From Phymatolithon calcareum (taxonomy: Eukaryota > Rhodophyta > Florideophyceae > Hapalidiales): a stretch of DNA of 64,000 bases. The translations under genes were made by a program, and so were the position numbers. Below the pieces are notes generated by a model. It was not told the DNA's origin and searched no databases. It worked only from the letters and a program-made list of their open reading frames with translations. Shown piece after piece: positions 11,662-24,468 of this stretch. How positions within the stretch are numbered: position 1 is the stretch's first letter; every line of letters begins with the position of its first letter. The stretch is taken from the NCBI GenBank assembly GCA_977006965.1, contig OZ345384.1, forward strand, positions 1,550,001 to 1,614,000, read 5' to 3'.

Positions 11662-12235
11662 TGCACCTATCCAGAAAACAGCAGCAAGCAGCGACTTCGC
11701 TCTATTTCGACTTTTTGAAAAAGAGTGCGTTTGCTATGCAGCATTAAGGGGTGGAGATGAAAAGTACCAAGACTGAATGTATCTCTTGGCGACGCAACGT
11801 AGAATCTTGTCGAATCTCGGACCGTCTTTATCTCCAGTGTTGGCCAGTCTTTCCACCATGATAAAAGCAGGAAGATAAATAAGATGGTTACAAAGACGTT
11901 ATATATAAACGAAGAGCCGGAAGGAATGCGAGGAAACTTGTTGGAGTATATGGGATAACGCGGTGCGAAACGTACAAGGTCGTAGAAATCTTTGATTTTT
12001 CAATGCCGACTGCATTGTTAGAGCTGCCGGAGCCACTTATCTCCAGGTCACTGCCAAGGGAATAGAGGAAAAAGGAAGACGTAGTAGTAGTGTTACTGTG
12101 GAGTTGGTCTTGACGGAAACGGAAAAGTCTTGTTGGCGCTAAGGGAAATTTCTTGGTTCGTATCAAAAGCGGTTCGATTGACGCATTCCCCAGGAATTCA
12201 AAATCCTATTTATTTCATTCAATTTGACAGACCCG
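11662..12235. other. No gene seen
   Basis: Only short frames without family resemblance occur here. No repeat ends or RNA-gene signals were recognised. Confidence 0.4.
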
Positions 12236-12455
12236 AGCGAGGGCCGATGAACGAATAGTCCCCAGCCAGGAAAATGGGAGAATGAGAAAATGGGAACTCC
12301 AAATATATCCAATAGAATACGTGCACTTGTGGAATTTGAAGCTGAAGAAGAAAAATTTCACAAATGTAGGTGTTCTATTGGACGTACTGGCAAACCCCCA
12401 ATTCTCATTCCCATTTTCCCGGTTGGAACCTATTCGTTCATCTGCCCTGAGTCCT
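12236..12455. repeat. ~220-bp imperfect fold-back (inverted repeat)
   Basis: The left arm contains GATGAACGAATAG then AGGAAAATGGGAGAATGAG (about 12246-12286). The right arm carries the inverse, CTCATTCCCATTTTCCCGG then CTATTCGTTCATC (about 12404-12442). The inner parts also pair, ATCCAATAGAATACGTGCAC against GTAGGTGTTCTATTGGA, around a centre near 12345. Each arm is roughly 105 nt with scattered mismatches. A transcript would form a long hairpin. It could be a fold-back MITE or a small-RNA precursor. No target duplication was confirmed. Confidence 0.65.
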
Positions 12456-12699
12456 CCAGACCGGAAGATAATACCATCATCTCGGTTGTTGCGGAGAGAG
12501 GCGTCCCGAAAGGGCCCTCCAGGAGGCAGCGAATGTGCTCGAGCGTTCGGTTTGTCCACACGTATCCACTAATGGCTTGGACACATACTCCGCGTCGACG
12601 AGCACCGCATGGTCGGCCAAGTGTTACTCCAGTGCGTCATACGAAACCCGGAATCACTTTTCAGAGACGTGCCCAACCTAAACGTACAAACAGCTTTAC

Positions 12700-12915
12700 A
12701 TATTGCAAAGGATAGGAAAGAATGGAAAAAACTTAGACCCTCGAAGCGCTGCTAACCTCACTTGGGGGACTTGCAGATTACAATACAATACTTGCTTCCG
12801 CTCCACCTCTTGTGTCCCAAATGCAATGAGTACCATCCCAAAAACAGCGCCCGGATCGCGTACATTTACGATTGCAAGAGACCGATCACTGGAGGTGCAA
12901 CCGGTGCCCAAAATA
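12700..12915 (-). pseudogene. WD40 relic of the NLR gene family
   Basis: On the minus strand around 12770-12850 the reading DGTHCIWDTRGGAEAS matches a WD40 blade of the NLR genes in this window (DGTIRIWDTCVEAEAS). Flanking sequence is frameshifted and the fragment is short. A similar relic lies at about 30810-31450, where the same segment reads DGTPYIWDTRGAAEAS. The two relics are closer to each other than to the intact genes, which suggests they descend from the same dead lineage. Confidence 0.6.
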
Positions 12916-14108
12916 AAGTAAGTCGAGCGGAGGTATATGATATCGTCAGGATGATGTTATCATCATCACTGGATAGTTCTCAAAAAGTTAACGGACATTG
13001 ATTTGATCATATGTATCACTGTCATGCAGGACACTGGGAAGAAATGATTACAAGTGTCATGCCGGATGCAAATCAGACAGTCCATTGCGAAGGAAGATAA
13101 ATATCTGCAGACAGTACGGACTAGAATGTAGGATGTCTGCACTTATGTCCACGGATGAGGATCATGACAATCCGAGTGAGGTATCTGAGGATACGCACTG
13201 AGCTGCATAGACGATGATTTCATTTCCGTTTGGTGTAGATCTTCAGTGACACAGAAAATTTCAAGCATGATGGCCTTCCGAAGATGGAAAGAATTCTAAA
13301 ATGCTAAGTCAGCTGTTTATTAAACCTATCATCGGAAAACTTAAGTTTGATTGTAACCAGTTTCATCAACCACGGGGAAAAGTAGGAAGCTACATGTTGG
13401 AGTAACCAGAAGAAAATCACAAACAGAAGCGACGAGAAGATGTATAAGAACGAAAGATTAGTGTCTACGAACGAAATAATGGAAAACATTTCAAAGCCAA
13501 GCGAGTCCATTATCGCTCACACTTATGTGGTGATGATTAATACGATGAAGATCCTCGATGAAGGGACCGCGTGAAAGACGTACAGCCTAGACAACCTTCG
13601 TTTTAGACACTAACAAGGACCAATCGTTTAACCCGGCGAGCCGTGAAAATGAACGAGCAATTAGTGAAATTTCTCGAGAAATTGGTCGCGATTGTGGACT
13701 TACTTACGATTAAACGGCAAGAAATTCAGAAAAGTATGCATGACGGTGCGCTCTTACAGAAGAAAGCTGGACAAAAGCCATTGCGATGCTGGGGGCATGT
13801 GCATGCACTGCACTTGCCGTTAAGTCGGCGCGAGGACCTTGAACAAGATCCTGATCTATCTGTGCTCACGGACTAATCCCCTTGAGACCATGCTGTGCAG
13901 ATTAAGTAGCCTTACATGAGTAGCATCGTGTGATTGAGGGGGCACTATATAACGGCGGCGCGGTGCGCCGTGACGGTGCAATGCGACAGATATGCCAATG
14001 GAATATTTACAGTTGGATGAACGCTTTTCAGAAAAATAAAGCTAAAATAGTTCGAAACTTGGCTGGGACGAGCTCCGTGCACTGCATAATTGACACGCAG
14101 ATCTATTA
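12916..14108. other. No intact gene seen
   Basis: Short unrelated frames only, such as 13643-13876 (77 codons, plus, Lys- and Leu-rich at its start). No family, repeat end or RNA gene could be recognised. Confidence 0.35.
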
Positions 14109-16083
14109 GTGTATATGAGCTGGCAGATACAATATCTTCCTGGAAAAATAAGTGCTTTTCTTAGAGACGGAAGGAGGTTCGAATTCAGCGAAGCAGTGGG
14201 TAGTACATGGTCCATATGGACCTCTACATCTGAAAAGCGAATAATGAGATGTGAGCAGCTTATTGCTGCTAGTAGTTTCTTCCCGACTAATTCCAGGACA
14301 CATACCTCCAAATTCCGGCGAAGAGATTGTGGCAGGGATATCTCTGAGCGCAGATTATCCATCGCTTCAGAATTAATGTCGGCTCGCTCAGAGCTCATTG
14401 ACTAGCACGGGAAGCCTATTCAATCTGGCGGGAATGAATCCGTGCCGAACATTCGGCGAGAATTCCCGAACGCGAGCGTGCGACCGCGTCTACAAACAGA
14501 CAAGGTATTCTGTAAGCAATCCATAGGATTAAAAAAGATCTACCGCAGTCCTTTCGTTCAGAGATTGAGCAATGTTTTAAGGAAAAAACACATCTGTGGA
14601 GAATAGGATTGAAGAAGAATGCGAGAAGTTGTCGGGGAAGATTGTCAACGACGTGTTCTTCAATCTTTCGACGTACAGTTGGTCGCGGAGCACGGTGCAG
14701 AACTTCAAGCCGAAAGTGCCCCCTCCTGTTCTGGAGAAACCGGACAGATTTCATCTCGGAAACATATGAATCTCCCGTATCTCCAGTGGGCTCCTTTAGT
14801 TAGTGTGGCAAGTTTCATTGGCAACTACAGTTGTTTGCGAGCGTGGCTACCTGCGAGAGTTCATGCTAAGACCTTGCATGATGGCAGAAGCATTATTTAC
14901 GGGGCTTCCGGACTCTCTGCTATCCTTTCAGCAGTGAAAATGAATGTCCTAAGCGACGAATGGGGATACTGTTATTTCCGAGCGATCTCTCGGCGCGAAG
15001 ACGAAACGGAAACGAAGCGCCAGCGTGGTTGCTCTCGTTTGGCAAGAATGCAAAGACCGGTCTCGTTTGTGAACAGCGCCATGGATCTGCTGAACAGACT
15101 GGAAAAGAGGGAACCAAAAACTACGACGAAGAAAGTGAGAGATGATTCTGATGCACCTACGAGCGGCAGCTACATCTCCGATGCAAATGAGGAAAAGATG
15201 ATACAATGCTGATACCATGAGTGCAATCTTCTGTACACGCAGTATGGCGATATCCTGAACAAGGGACGATCTGATGTGCGTGCACACTTGTTTGAGGAGT
15301 TTCTCTTTCTCACTGAGCACATGAGCAAGTTTGAAACGCTGAATGCGGAGAGAACGCAGGATTCGATATCATCTTTGATGACCCTTCATCTGAAGAGGCG
15401 AATGTTCCAAGGACTGATGACCTTAGCGCATTATTGAAAATACTCTGTCAACGGGGGAAAATCTTTCAAATGAGGCGGTGTACGCTAACGACACGGCCTT
15501 ATTGAAACTCATGCAGACCCTACTCCCGAGCTTGTAGGTGGCGTTGAAGTGGATGAAGAAAGTTCAGCCTCCACTGCAGCCCGACCCAACATACGAAGAG
15601 AATACTGTTTGGCCAATGTCCAAGCGCGTAAGTCTGCACAGAGTTGCTGTGAGTGTCCTTGTGGAGATTTTAAAGACAGGATCCCAAGATATTGTGCTCA
15701 ACTCATCGCCGTTCTCAGCTACGTGCGTGCATGTGATTGCAATTGGTCTTTGGGGGCTTCTTCTACAATGCATGAATCGAAACCCTTCGCAACACGAGCT
15801 CTGCGCGCTCGGGGATGTAGCGGGTCATGAAGAGAAGGACGGCGAGGAGCATGCTGTCAATGCGATGATCGATACGACGCCGAAGAGAAATCTTAAATCT
15901 TCCAGTCGCGTGGAAAAGATCATCGCGAAAATGCTTTACATGACCTGGGATGAATTCAGTAAAGCAGTTGAAGAGAATAAGAACGAAGAAAGAAGAAAAA
16001 TGGCCACAGCAATAGTTCATATGGAAGACGACGCGGATGATAGTGAGGAAGACGTAGACACTTTCCAGAATAAGTGTGCTTAG
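14109..16083 (+). pseudogene. Decayed long reading frame of unknown function
   Basis: A plus-strand frame is open in long blocks. The blocks 14109-14405 and 14619-15212, and continuation past a TGA to about 15435, share one phase. A further block, 15538-16083, is in another phase. The last ends in a highly acidic segment (MEDDADDSEEDVDTFQ) after a Lys/Glu-rich helix. Blocks are separated by stops near 14403, 14594 and 15210 and by a frameshift between 15435 and 15538. The long open blocks suggest a former protein of 550 residues or more. No motif was recognised, and introns rather than decay remain possible for some breaks. Confidence 0.4.
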
Positions 16084-17804
16084 GTTAAACTGGACTTAAC
16101 AGTACTAGAGCTTGTAGAACGGCATATGCCAACCCAATATTATTGAGGGCTGTGTGAGTGATGTAGGAGATGGTCGTGGAGGTTAACGTTTGTTTTATTA
16201 GTGTCTAAACGAAAAAGGTCTGCTTTCGAGGACAAATTCATCTCTTTTGCGATGAAACGAGTACTTGATTTAGAATTATCCCTCCTCTCCGTGTTTTAAA
16301 ATTTTAGCGAGAATTCTTCGTAAGCTCAGCAGTCCGAATAATTACGGAAGGAAGAAGTAACTTATAAATCCGGGAATCAGATCTGTATTCCTGTCCTCAG
16401 CACCTACGTGGCTCTCCCAGACAATGGAAAAGACTCTTCTTTCATTAGAAAGCAGGTTGATGTCAGATACTTGAGTCGAAGGCGCGGTACTGCTCGGAGC
16501 TCTAGTGAAATCTAGAACTGCCTCATTTCGATACTGAAGACCCTTCTTCAAAAGCAGGGCCATGCCACTTGGTTGTAGTCTGAAAGAGAAAAGGATTATG
16601 TGCGTCCAATATTCTTGATGTTATCCTTCTTCCCATTAGAATGCGTCTTTTCTCCTCTAGAGGCCTTCGAGCTTTGAGTGAGTAATAAAATCCACACCGA
16701 AGACCTGAATGGCTCTCAACGTCTTTTTTCTATTGACCTTTTAGCTTTCCCTCTGTCCTTGACATCAATTGCAAGTGCATGGCACATATCCAAGAATGTG
16801 TCTACAAAAATTTCAAATCTCGCCGAAGTCGAAAACAAGGCATAATATTGGGAAGGGAAAACCGTACAATGTATATCCGCTCTCTTGCAAACATTCTCGA
16901 CCAAAACTTGAAATTAATATAACGTACACTCGGATTTCTGCGATCTCAACGAGAGATTTATAACAGCGTGGGCCGTTATCAATAATGCACGGCTTTGGCT
17001 CAATGCAGCGCTGTCGCGAAGTAGTACCCGAAGAGCGCGAATTCTGGCGAACATTATCGTGTGGCGCAGACTTCTTACTTCAAATGACGAGTGGTCATTG
17101 AAATCAATGCAGGAGCCTACACGAGTGGCCAGCAGCGCGTGCGACTACTTCAGATGCTTGAGCTCGCTTCGCTCTGAAGACGAAGAATAACAAGCGGGGA
17201 ATGTTTCCCTTGCAGCTATAAGGTCAAATGAAGGTTCAATTTGGGCAGTATTAGTAGCAGGTAAGTTTGAAATCGGCGATGGGGCGATACGGCGGAAAAA
17301 TTCATCTTTGGGGATGTGACGGCGTTTGCAAGCGTGTCAGGTAGCGCTTTATTGTCCACCGTGTTCCCACGCTCCATTCTGTTCTTGATTAGACTTTTGT
17401 CGAATTGTATCGTGCAGGTCGAGCTCTGTATGGTAAAATCTGTTTATGTGCTCTCAACTCTTCAGGATGTGATTCCGGATAATAACATAGGACATCCCAG
17501 GGACGATCATTTTATAGTTTCGAACAGTATCATAGGAAAATTAAGAAGATTGTAACTAGAATTCTTCCACATAGTGTGTATGTTTTCTAAATAAATTCAT
17601 CTTTCCACACTGTTCCTACGAACAACTGTTCATCCATTGTTTTCTGCATGTTACATTGCAGTTCTCTAAAATCAGAGCTTCGACTTTGCCGGTTATGTAA
17701 TCAAGATCTCTCTTACTTGAAATCGGTCGATGTAACGCTGCAGAGAAGTTCTTTACATCCATCCCGCTGAATAGCCGCACCAGTTTCACGATAGACTCTA
17801 TATT
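16084..17804. other. No gene seen
   Basis: Only short frames, for example 17316-17555 on the plus strand, without recognisable motifs. It has mixed composition with AT-rich patches and no terminal repeats. Confidence 0.35.
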
Positions 17805-18209
17805 ATGAGTCCAGAGCGTCGTCTGAAGAAGAAGAGACGGAGCCGGAACCGATTTAAGGACATTTCACTTGCTGAGCCTGCTCAAACTAATGCTCGTCCG
17901 TCGATACTAAACCGTCTTTTAGGGGCCAAGAACAGCACAAAAGCAAGGTTTAGTGGCATTCTTGTGCTCGACGATTTTGCTAAGGATGACTTTCCGTCTC
18001 ATTATCCGCCTTCTCCAATGGACGGTCTGGATGCGCAGAGAGAGAGAGAGCGTAACGAAAATTCCTCTTCGGAATTCCCGAGTCACGGCTATTGTGTGGT
18101 GGAAACCGAAGGTTTCAACGAAGAGACTGTGACAGACGAGAATTTTTACCTGGACATCGATGATCCGAAGGATGATTGTTCAGATGACGATGAGGAGATT
18201 GAACCTTAG
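17805..18209 (+). CDS. Hypothetical basic-to-acidic protein
   Basis: An ATG-started frame of 134 codons. The N-terminus is strongly basic (RRLKKKRRSRNRF, like a nuclear localisation signal). The C-terminus is strongly acidic (DDPKDDCSDDDEEIEP), with a Pro/Ser-rich centre. No family was recognised. It lies 1.4 kb upstream of a CACTA-like transposase relic on the same strand and could be its accessory frame or an unrelated gene fragment. Expression is not supported by anything visible. Confidence 0.35.
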   Translation: MSPERRLKKKRRSRNRFKDISLAEPAQTNARPSILNRLLGAKNSTKARFSGILVLDDFAKDDFPSHYPPSPMDGLDAQRERERNENSSSEFPSHGYCVVETEGFNEETVTDENFYLDIDDPKDDCSDDDEEIEP

Positions 18210-19622
18210 TTTTCCACCAAATGGCAACCCCGTGCGAACTTCCCGGGCCTTTCCGGTCCCAGACAGAGGTCCTATCGGCTCTGACACGTGTAAAAGGATA
18301 CTATGGCTGAGTATTGCTAGCATACTTGAGCAACATCATCATCCATTCCGCCTACCGCCGCATATGCCCACCGCTGCACAAAGAGTGATTTGCGCTTCTC
18401 CGTCGCTGCAGTGTGCCGCAGACGGCTTTCTGCGTCCCTCTCTCCCTTCGTTAGTAGAGACATCTTGTGCCCCCTTGGCCCGCATCGTTGTTCCATAACT
18501 GTAATTTACTACTCGGTGGTCTGCCAAGCGCTTTTACCTCTCATTTCAGTCCACGCACCTTCGTGGCCTCAACAGCGTGCGTTTAGAATCAACAGCGCTC
18601 TTATTTTTTCTCGCTGTCTTTCTCGTTTTACTGGTGTATCCCTCTTACCGCGCCTCCGTCGATTACGCAAAATATAAACAATGTTGGCCTTTGACTTTTC
18701 ACGTCCCTCTACTTCAGCGTTACGCAAGATATTTCTGGAGTGAAGAGGAAGTCGAAAAAATTGTAGTTTACTTTGATTAAAAGATCAAGAACACAGAATA
18801 TGAACTGCACGTAAAGTACAAAAACTGCTGTAAGCGGCAAACAGTTTGCTCAGAACTTTTGTACCCACCAATAACAAACGCCGCGGTCCGTTCCTGCGAC
18901 TCCGTACAGAACACAATTACTGTGACTAAGGGATGGCGCCAATCGCTCTCAGCGCGGCAGCAGGTGGGGTCGATTGCAAAACGTTGCAAAGCAGCCACTA
19001 GCGGAGTCGGACTGTGTTTTTGGCAGAGGCCCCGACAAGACGTACATTTCCAGCGGGGAGCACGGCGCGGTAGCCAAGCTATGTATTTTGCAGAAGGCAC
19101 CAGCATATCGTAGGGTGAACAGCAGGTTAACGGCAGCTGGACGGCGTACTTCGCACAGGCCGTCTCCAAGTCATTGATTTCCGTCGGTGCAACAAGGAGC
19201 AGCGGCCAGGCGGACGATGTAGTTCGGGGAGGGCGGTGTTGAGTCGTGCATCGCCCGCGGTGTGGAGCAGGTCAGAGGGCAGGCCGACGATGCAGTACGG
19301 CGAGGGCTGCGTCGAGGGCAGAAGCGTGGGGCAGTGCCGAATTGTGTTTTCCACGTGTCAAACCGACAAACGGGCATGTTTTCTGGACCTCCCTGGGCCA
19401 GTAGGCCCTCGGCGACGACACGGCCCTGCCAATTGGTGGAAAATTAAGGTTCACTGCTCAAGAGGAGCTGGATCTTACTTTGCAAAGTCATGGTGCAACC
19501 GAGACCGATCTCGATGACGTTTCACAAGACTCTATCGTCCCCGTGCGTCTACAACACTGGCAAGCTCTCTGGGGAAAAATTATGACCAGTGGAAGCCGAA
19601 AAATGACGAAGCATCACTAATA
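18210..19622. other. Unassigned stretch upstream of the CACTA-like relic
   Basis: Several short frames occur, such as 18577-18780 (plus, hydrophobic N-terminal half), but none is recognisable. It may belong to the same transposon as the downstream Tnp2-like relic. CACTA-type terminal repeats were looked for and not found. Confidence 0.3.
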
Positions 19623-22600
19623 ATGGATGCGTACTGTGGCAAATGCGTTGTGCGTATCAGTACCTTGATGTCGAGGCAATCTGATCAAAACGTTTTTCAG
19701 TGGACACGGAAGACCAAGACACATTCTATGCCGCATTTTACCACCGTTCACGGAAAAATGAAGCCCATGCTATTCCATGAGCTCGCGGCCAGAGCATCGA
19801 ACAATTTAGAGCGTGTCGATATGAAGAAAGCAGGTGCCAGGAGTACGATAGTCGGCATCGATGGTTATGCGCAAACACATGTCAGAACCGTTCTTCCAAG
19901 TGAGTACGGAAGAGCGTACATGGCTACTGGTCCAGTGTTCGAACTAATGTGCAGGACATCCTTGGAGTACGCGTTGGCAAGCGATTCACCCGGTTCTGCT
20001 TCTTCTAGCTCCCTATGCGTAGATTCATGGCCTATTGCTGCAAAGCTAGAATGTTTTTACGCCCTACCATTTTGCGTAAGCGTAGAAAGAGACATAACTG
20101 CTGAGGCGACTTCTGCTTTCGCTGAAACCGGAGATGTTATTGAGATTACGGTTCTTGGGTCCCATGACCTTCACGCCACGGTGCTTCGCTCGTTTTATGT
20201 TTGAAGAACTCCTAACGAGTACCTTAAAATTCAATGCACAGTTGTCCACGTTTGGACTGTACATCACAACAAAAGGAGAACTTTTACTGAATTCCAGCTC
20301 GCCCATGAACCCACCCTCCACCCTCGCGAGAACGAAATTCTGCAAACTCTTGGCTTCTTATGGTACACGTCTCCTTCGGATAGCGTCATGGTCGAGGTAC
20401 CTGAACTATCTTCTGATGATGTTGAGATGGGCGTTGCGGAAGCCTCAGACTTACCACAGCAACGTAAGATGAGACACGTTTCAACGGCAATGACTCAGAC
20501 CATGAAAAAGTAACGTGCGGCCTTGAGGGACCGAAAGCGGCAAATAGAAGAGGCCTAGAGTGGGTGGAAGAAGCCAGTTGTTAAGCCGGGTGACTTAGTT
20601 GCAGTGTTTCGGCCCTCTAAACCAGATCTTGTCCAGGACGAAGCGCCATACTTGTGCCTGGTTTATCGCCTCTGGACAGAGTGCGAGGAACAGAACCGAC
20701 ACGTTTTCTGGATACCGTCTCATATTGAGCTAACGTGCCCTGTTACAAATGTCGAGGACAATCTGCTTCGCCCTTTCTGCAAACCGCTGCACGATGATGA
20801 TGACTTGTGCCGCGACGTCCGCAGAGTATGTCTGATGTAAAAGCATGGTCGCCGGCGCGGTCTAGAGAGGAAAAAGCCAGTAAGTAGCATGGGAACCTTA
20901 GTGACGGGCGAGAAGTACTTTGTGTACCGATTTCTTCTCTTTTGGGATGGATTTAACATCACTGAAGGAAAGTCATCCTCAGGCGAGGGATTCTACTTAA
21001 CGTGTTTAAACTTTCCTGCGAAGGCGCGTTCTTCTCCAAACGTTGTTCACATTATCAGCCTCGCTCCACCTGGTGTGAAATGTGGTTCTATATTCAAATG
21101 TGTCCAAGACGACATAATTACAGGCATGAATAATGGCTTCGTCACCTTTGACGACATGGGGGAGAAGAGGCGAATTTTTTGGATCTTGCGGGCTTTATTG
21201 GCGACACACCCACCCTAAATGCTCTATGGGACATATTAGGACACAATTCAAGCGTTTGCTGTCGTCTATGTACATTCACGAGGCGATCTAGCGAACTCAT
21301 TGGAAGTCGGTGCACGCACATGGACTTTCACGGATGCACTTCCTTCGCGTCTCGTAGATTTTACAGACACACGGCTATACGGGACACTGGGTCCCGAAAA
21401 GAGACTTATCGTTTATTGGGCATGAAGCCCACGGGCCACATTGGTGAACTCCCCATCCACGACCTTCGATCAGAAATGCGAGGCGCAAGAAACCTCATCC
21501 CTGTCACTTCATTCGGAATTCCAGTAGTATGTGGTGATATGGACCCTTACATATATTTCGTTTTGGCGCCAGACCACCTTCTCAGAGAGCACCTTCGCGA
21601 TTGGATAAATCTCGCTTTTCGCTTGCCTCTTTCAACTCAGCATCGCCAGGTTTGCGAGGAGCATATTCTGATTTGTCTGACAGACTGTAATCTTCCTAGG
21701 CAAAACCGTCTTTCCGATCATGATAAGAAGAAGTTACACTCCATGTCAATGACGGAGTTGTTTGCATTGGTTATGGTAGCAGAGCATAGCCTTCGGAAAG
21801 GATTTGAATTAGCAAAAGTGCGTACATTTGCCTTACGTGCAATCAAAACAATAGACAGGTATAGTATCCATCGATTTCTCGAGCTCTGTTTTACGACCAT
21901 GCCGATTGTTGGACACGTTTCCCGTATTGGTGAGCTTGTTCTTGAAAAAGCTCACCAGCCACTCAAGAGAGCAATTAAGCAGTCCAACAATAATGACGCG
22001 CACCTCTAAGCAATGAAGACCGCAACTGTTAACGACTGGCTTGGTCAACTTACCATTCTTTGTCCAGATGCTCTTCGCCGTTATGAAGTCGAACTAAGAG
22101 GCTGCTTTCCGTTGCTGGCGGGCCAAGAAGCTATCGCTTCCGTAAAAGGGACACTAAATGCCCATGATGTTGAGCAAGTTTCGGGTGCTTTGGGACGTGA
22201 GTTCTGCGTTCCCAATTATCTTGCGGCGCAAGCTCGTGCCGTCTTGTCTCCGAGATGGAACACAGATTTCATTGCGTCATTGGAGCTCGGGGGAGAGCTA
22301 GAAATTGTGCGGAATGGCGTACCTATGTCGACTGAGGCGAGACGCAACGCGATCAGAGCACTAAACCAGACTTTTAACTTTGGCTTGCAGATTCCATTTG
22401 TAAGGTTTGGCAACAGTCTACAATGTACTGATGATAACGGTCTCCACGCCCATACATTCGCTGCAGGAAATGTCATTGAACTATTATGTTGTAATCCGAC
22501 CGACAAGCAGTTCAACTACCCATTCCTGATATATCCAAATTTGATGCATACGAGTCTACAGCTCTGGCATAATAGTGCGCCTGCGTGTTATTGTATCGAC

Positions 22601-22711
22601 TTTCTTTTTACACTGCCATCTCGTTCTGGACCACCTGTTCCTCATGCCGCCGTGCAACCTTGCATCGTACTTCCACAGGTACCATCTCAACATGGATTTA
22701 GTGAGCACTAG
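19623..22711 (+). pseudogene. CACTA/Tnp2-like (Plavaka-type) transposase relic
   Basis: A single phase runs from 19623 to about 21175, interrupted by stops near 20202, 20511, 20557 and 20838. A one-base slip in the T run at 21175-21180 moves it to a second phase, which runs to 22711 with one TAA at 22007-22009. The recognisable core is LLFWDGFNITEG, then GFYLTCLNFPAKARSSPN, then GEKRRIF joined by the slip to LDLAGFIGDTPTLNALWDIL, then GHNSSVCCRLC. This order (Asp-containing strand, GDTP, GH plus CxxC) is that of Tnp2-type transposases. An upstream segment beginning KPGDLVAVFRPS is BAH-like at best. No intact ends were located. Confidence 0.7.
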
Positions 22712-23350
22712 GAGAAGTACCGCGTTGATGGTTTGCTGGCTTTCGCTATAATGGACAAACATGCGCGCAAGGTAGCAACAATGCATTACTGCAGCCCTAC
22801 TGGATGCTGTCAAAATAGAACGACAAAAGTCATTACGCATCTCCCAGAATCGAGACCTTCTGAAGGCAGCATGTTTTGCATAAGTTCGCGCAAAGAGGGC
22901 TATCCTCCGCGACAAGGGTAGCTTACTTGTCCCGAAATTTCATTCACTACTCTGCAACACTTTCACGAAGCGACAAATAAAGAATTTCGGCCACGCACGC
23001 TCCATGTGTCCGCTCCATGCGTGATTTCCCTCGAGCACGAACTAAAATGCGAAGTCAATCACCCGAGGAGCGGCTCGCATCGATAACATGACGGTATTAG
23101 AAAACGACTTGTGATACTTTGACAGAATCGCAAGTCGAAATACACGAGTGGGGGCTGTTGATAAGAGAAATGTCTGCTTGGGCTTTGTCCTCAACATATT
23201 GATATCTGTGTCATTACACTAAAAAAAAGGTTCAGCAATAAGATAATTGGGCTGACATGGATCGCACAGTCCGACCACCAATAGATGTAGTGTCTGAGGA
23301 TATCATACGGCAGGTATTCAAAAACGAGTACCTGTGGACAGTTGATTTTT
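22712..23350. other. Spacer before the nested MULE pair
   Basis: Short frames only. This may be the tail of the CACTA-like element. Nothing else recognised. Confidence 0.35.
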
Positions 23351-23477
23351 GAGGAAATTCGCTGCATGGACCGAAAAAGGTGGAAAAATTCGCTAAATCG
23401 GCACCCCTTGCAATAACTACTACTCATTATGTTACACAGAGCACTCTATAGAAATAAACTTGTCAAAAAAATAATAT

Positions 23478-24120
23478 TTATTTCATGCGCAACTCTCTAT
23501 GCTTCAGCTCCTCGTCGCAAGTAGCATCTCCGTCATCGCAGGCGATGAGGTCAATTATCATGGACTGAGCCGCTTTGTCGATGTGTTTTCGCTTCACTTC
23601 AACAATATTGCGGATGTTCGGCGTGGCGCATGTCTGCGAGAAGTGACCGTTGTTTCCGCACGAGGAGCCGTGACGGGACCTCATTTTGGACGGGAAGTAG
23701 GACCTCTTGCGCTTGCGGCCCAGCTTAGCGACTAGGACAAACGGACCAAATCATCCTGTACTAGCTGGTAACCAGTGACTGCAACACGAATGATGATGCC
23801 CTCGTGTTGCTTGGTCCACGTTATCAATAGCCATGCGTCCCACACCAGATCTTGTTTCACGGGTCGAACGCAACTCGATGCTGCGCCAAGCGTTTAGAAC
23901 AGTACAAAAGTGCAACGAAGACGTGGCTATGGCAGCTGGTGCTCTTCAAAGTGGTGACAAGAGCATGTAACGTGGTAGTCGCTGTTAACTACCACAGGGA
24001 ATGGTATCACTTGACTGCTAACAACAAACCTCAGCATGTCACTTTCGATGACCTCCGGCTCCACAAGCAGCTTCTCCGCTCGGAGGATTTTTCCTGGTGC
24101 TTCTTGTAGGAGCAAGGTGT
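23478..24120 (-). pseudogene. C-terminal MULE transposase remnant (SWIM + zinc knuckle)
   Basis: Minus-strand pieces in two frames give VTCSCHHFEEHQLP followed by a stop where CxH is expected. This is the CxC half of a SWIM zinc finger, as found after the DDE core of MULE transposases. Further on comes SSCGNNGHFSQTCATPNIRN, a zinc-knuckle-like segment lacking its first Cys, then a Lys-rich end. The N-terminal and catalytic regions are missing from this copy. A related segment is found inverted in the fragments near 48.8 and 54.7 kb. It is non-functional. Confidence 0.7.
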
Positions 24121-24418
24121 GAGGAACTTGCCCGTTGATGTGCCTTGCCAGTAGACGTGCTGTGGGCGATTAAGAGGTTGACAACCTTGTCAAGTTTGCT
24201 CCAGGGCAGTCACCCACCCTTAGCACGAGGTCATTCAGAAGGTTCGGGCGAGAGCGTTGTGAGTTAGCACAGCAGTCGAATGCGACGAAGTGCAGAGTAC
24301 TTTGCGTAGCAGATTAGTAGTGTAATGATAAGGAAGCTGTTTGAAGATATGGGTAGTCAAGGAGCATGGGCAATTGGTACACTCAGCAGAACCCTGAAGA
24401 AGCCTATATGGACCCCGA

Positions 24419-24468
24419 GTGGGTACAATAGGACCCGAGGGCGGAGCCCGAGGGACTATTGTACCCAC
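24419..24468. repeat. Short perfect-armed hairpin inside the MULE
   Basis: GTGGGTACAATAG at 24419-24431 is the exact inverse of CTATTGTACCCAC at 24456-24468. A 24-base GC-rich loop with duplicated CCCGAGGG lies between. Its role is unknown. Confidence 0.6.

Noticed and set aside
13943-13960. CACTATATAACGG as a CACTA transposon end
   Set aside because: No inverted counterpart and no 3-bp target duplication were found downstream of the Tnp2-like relic.
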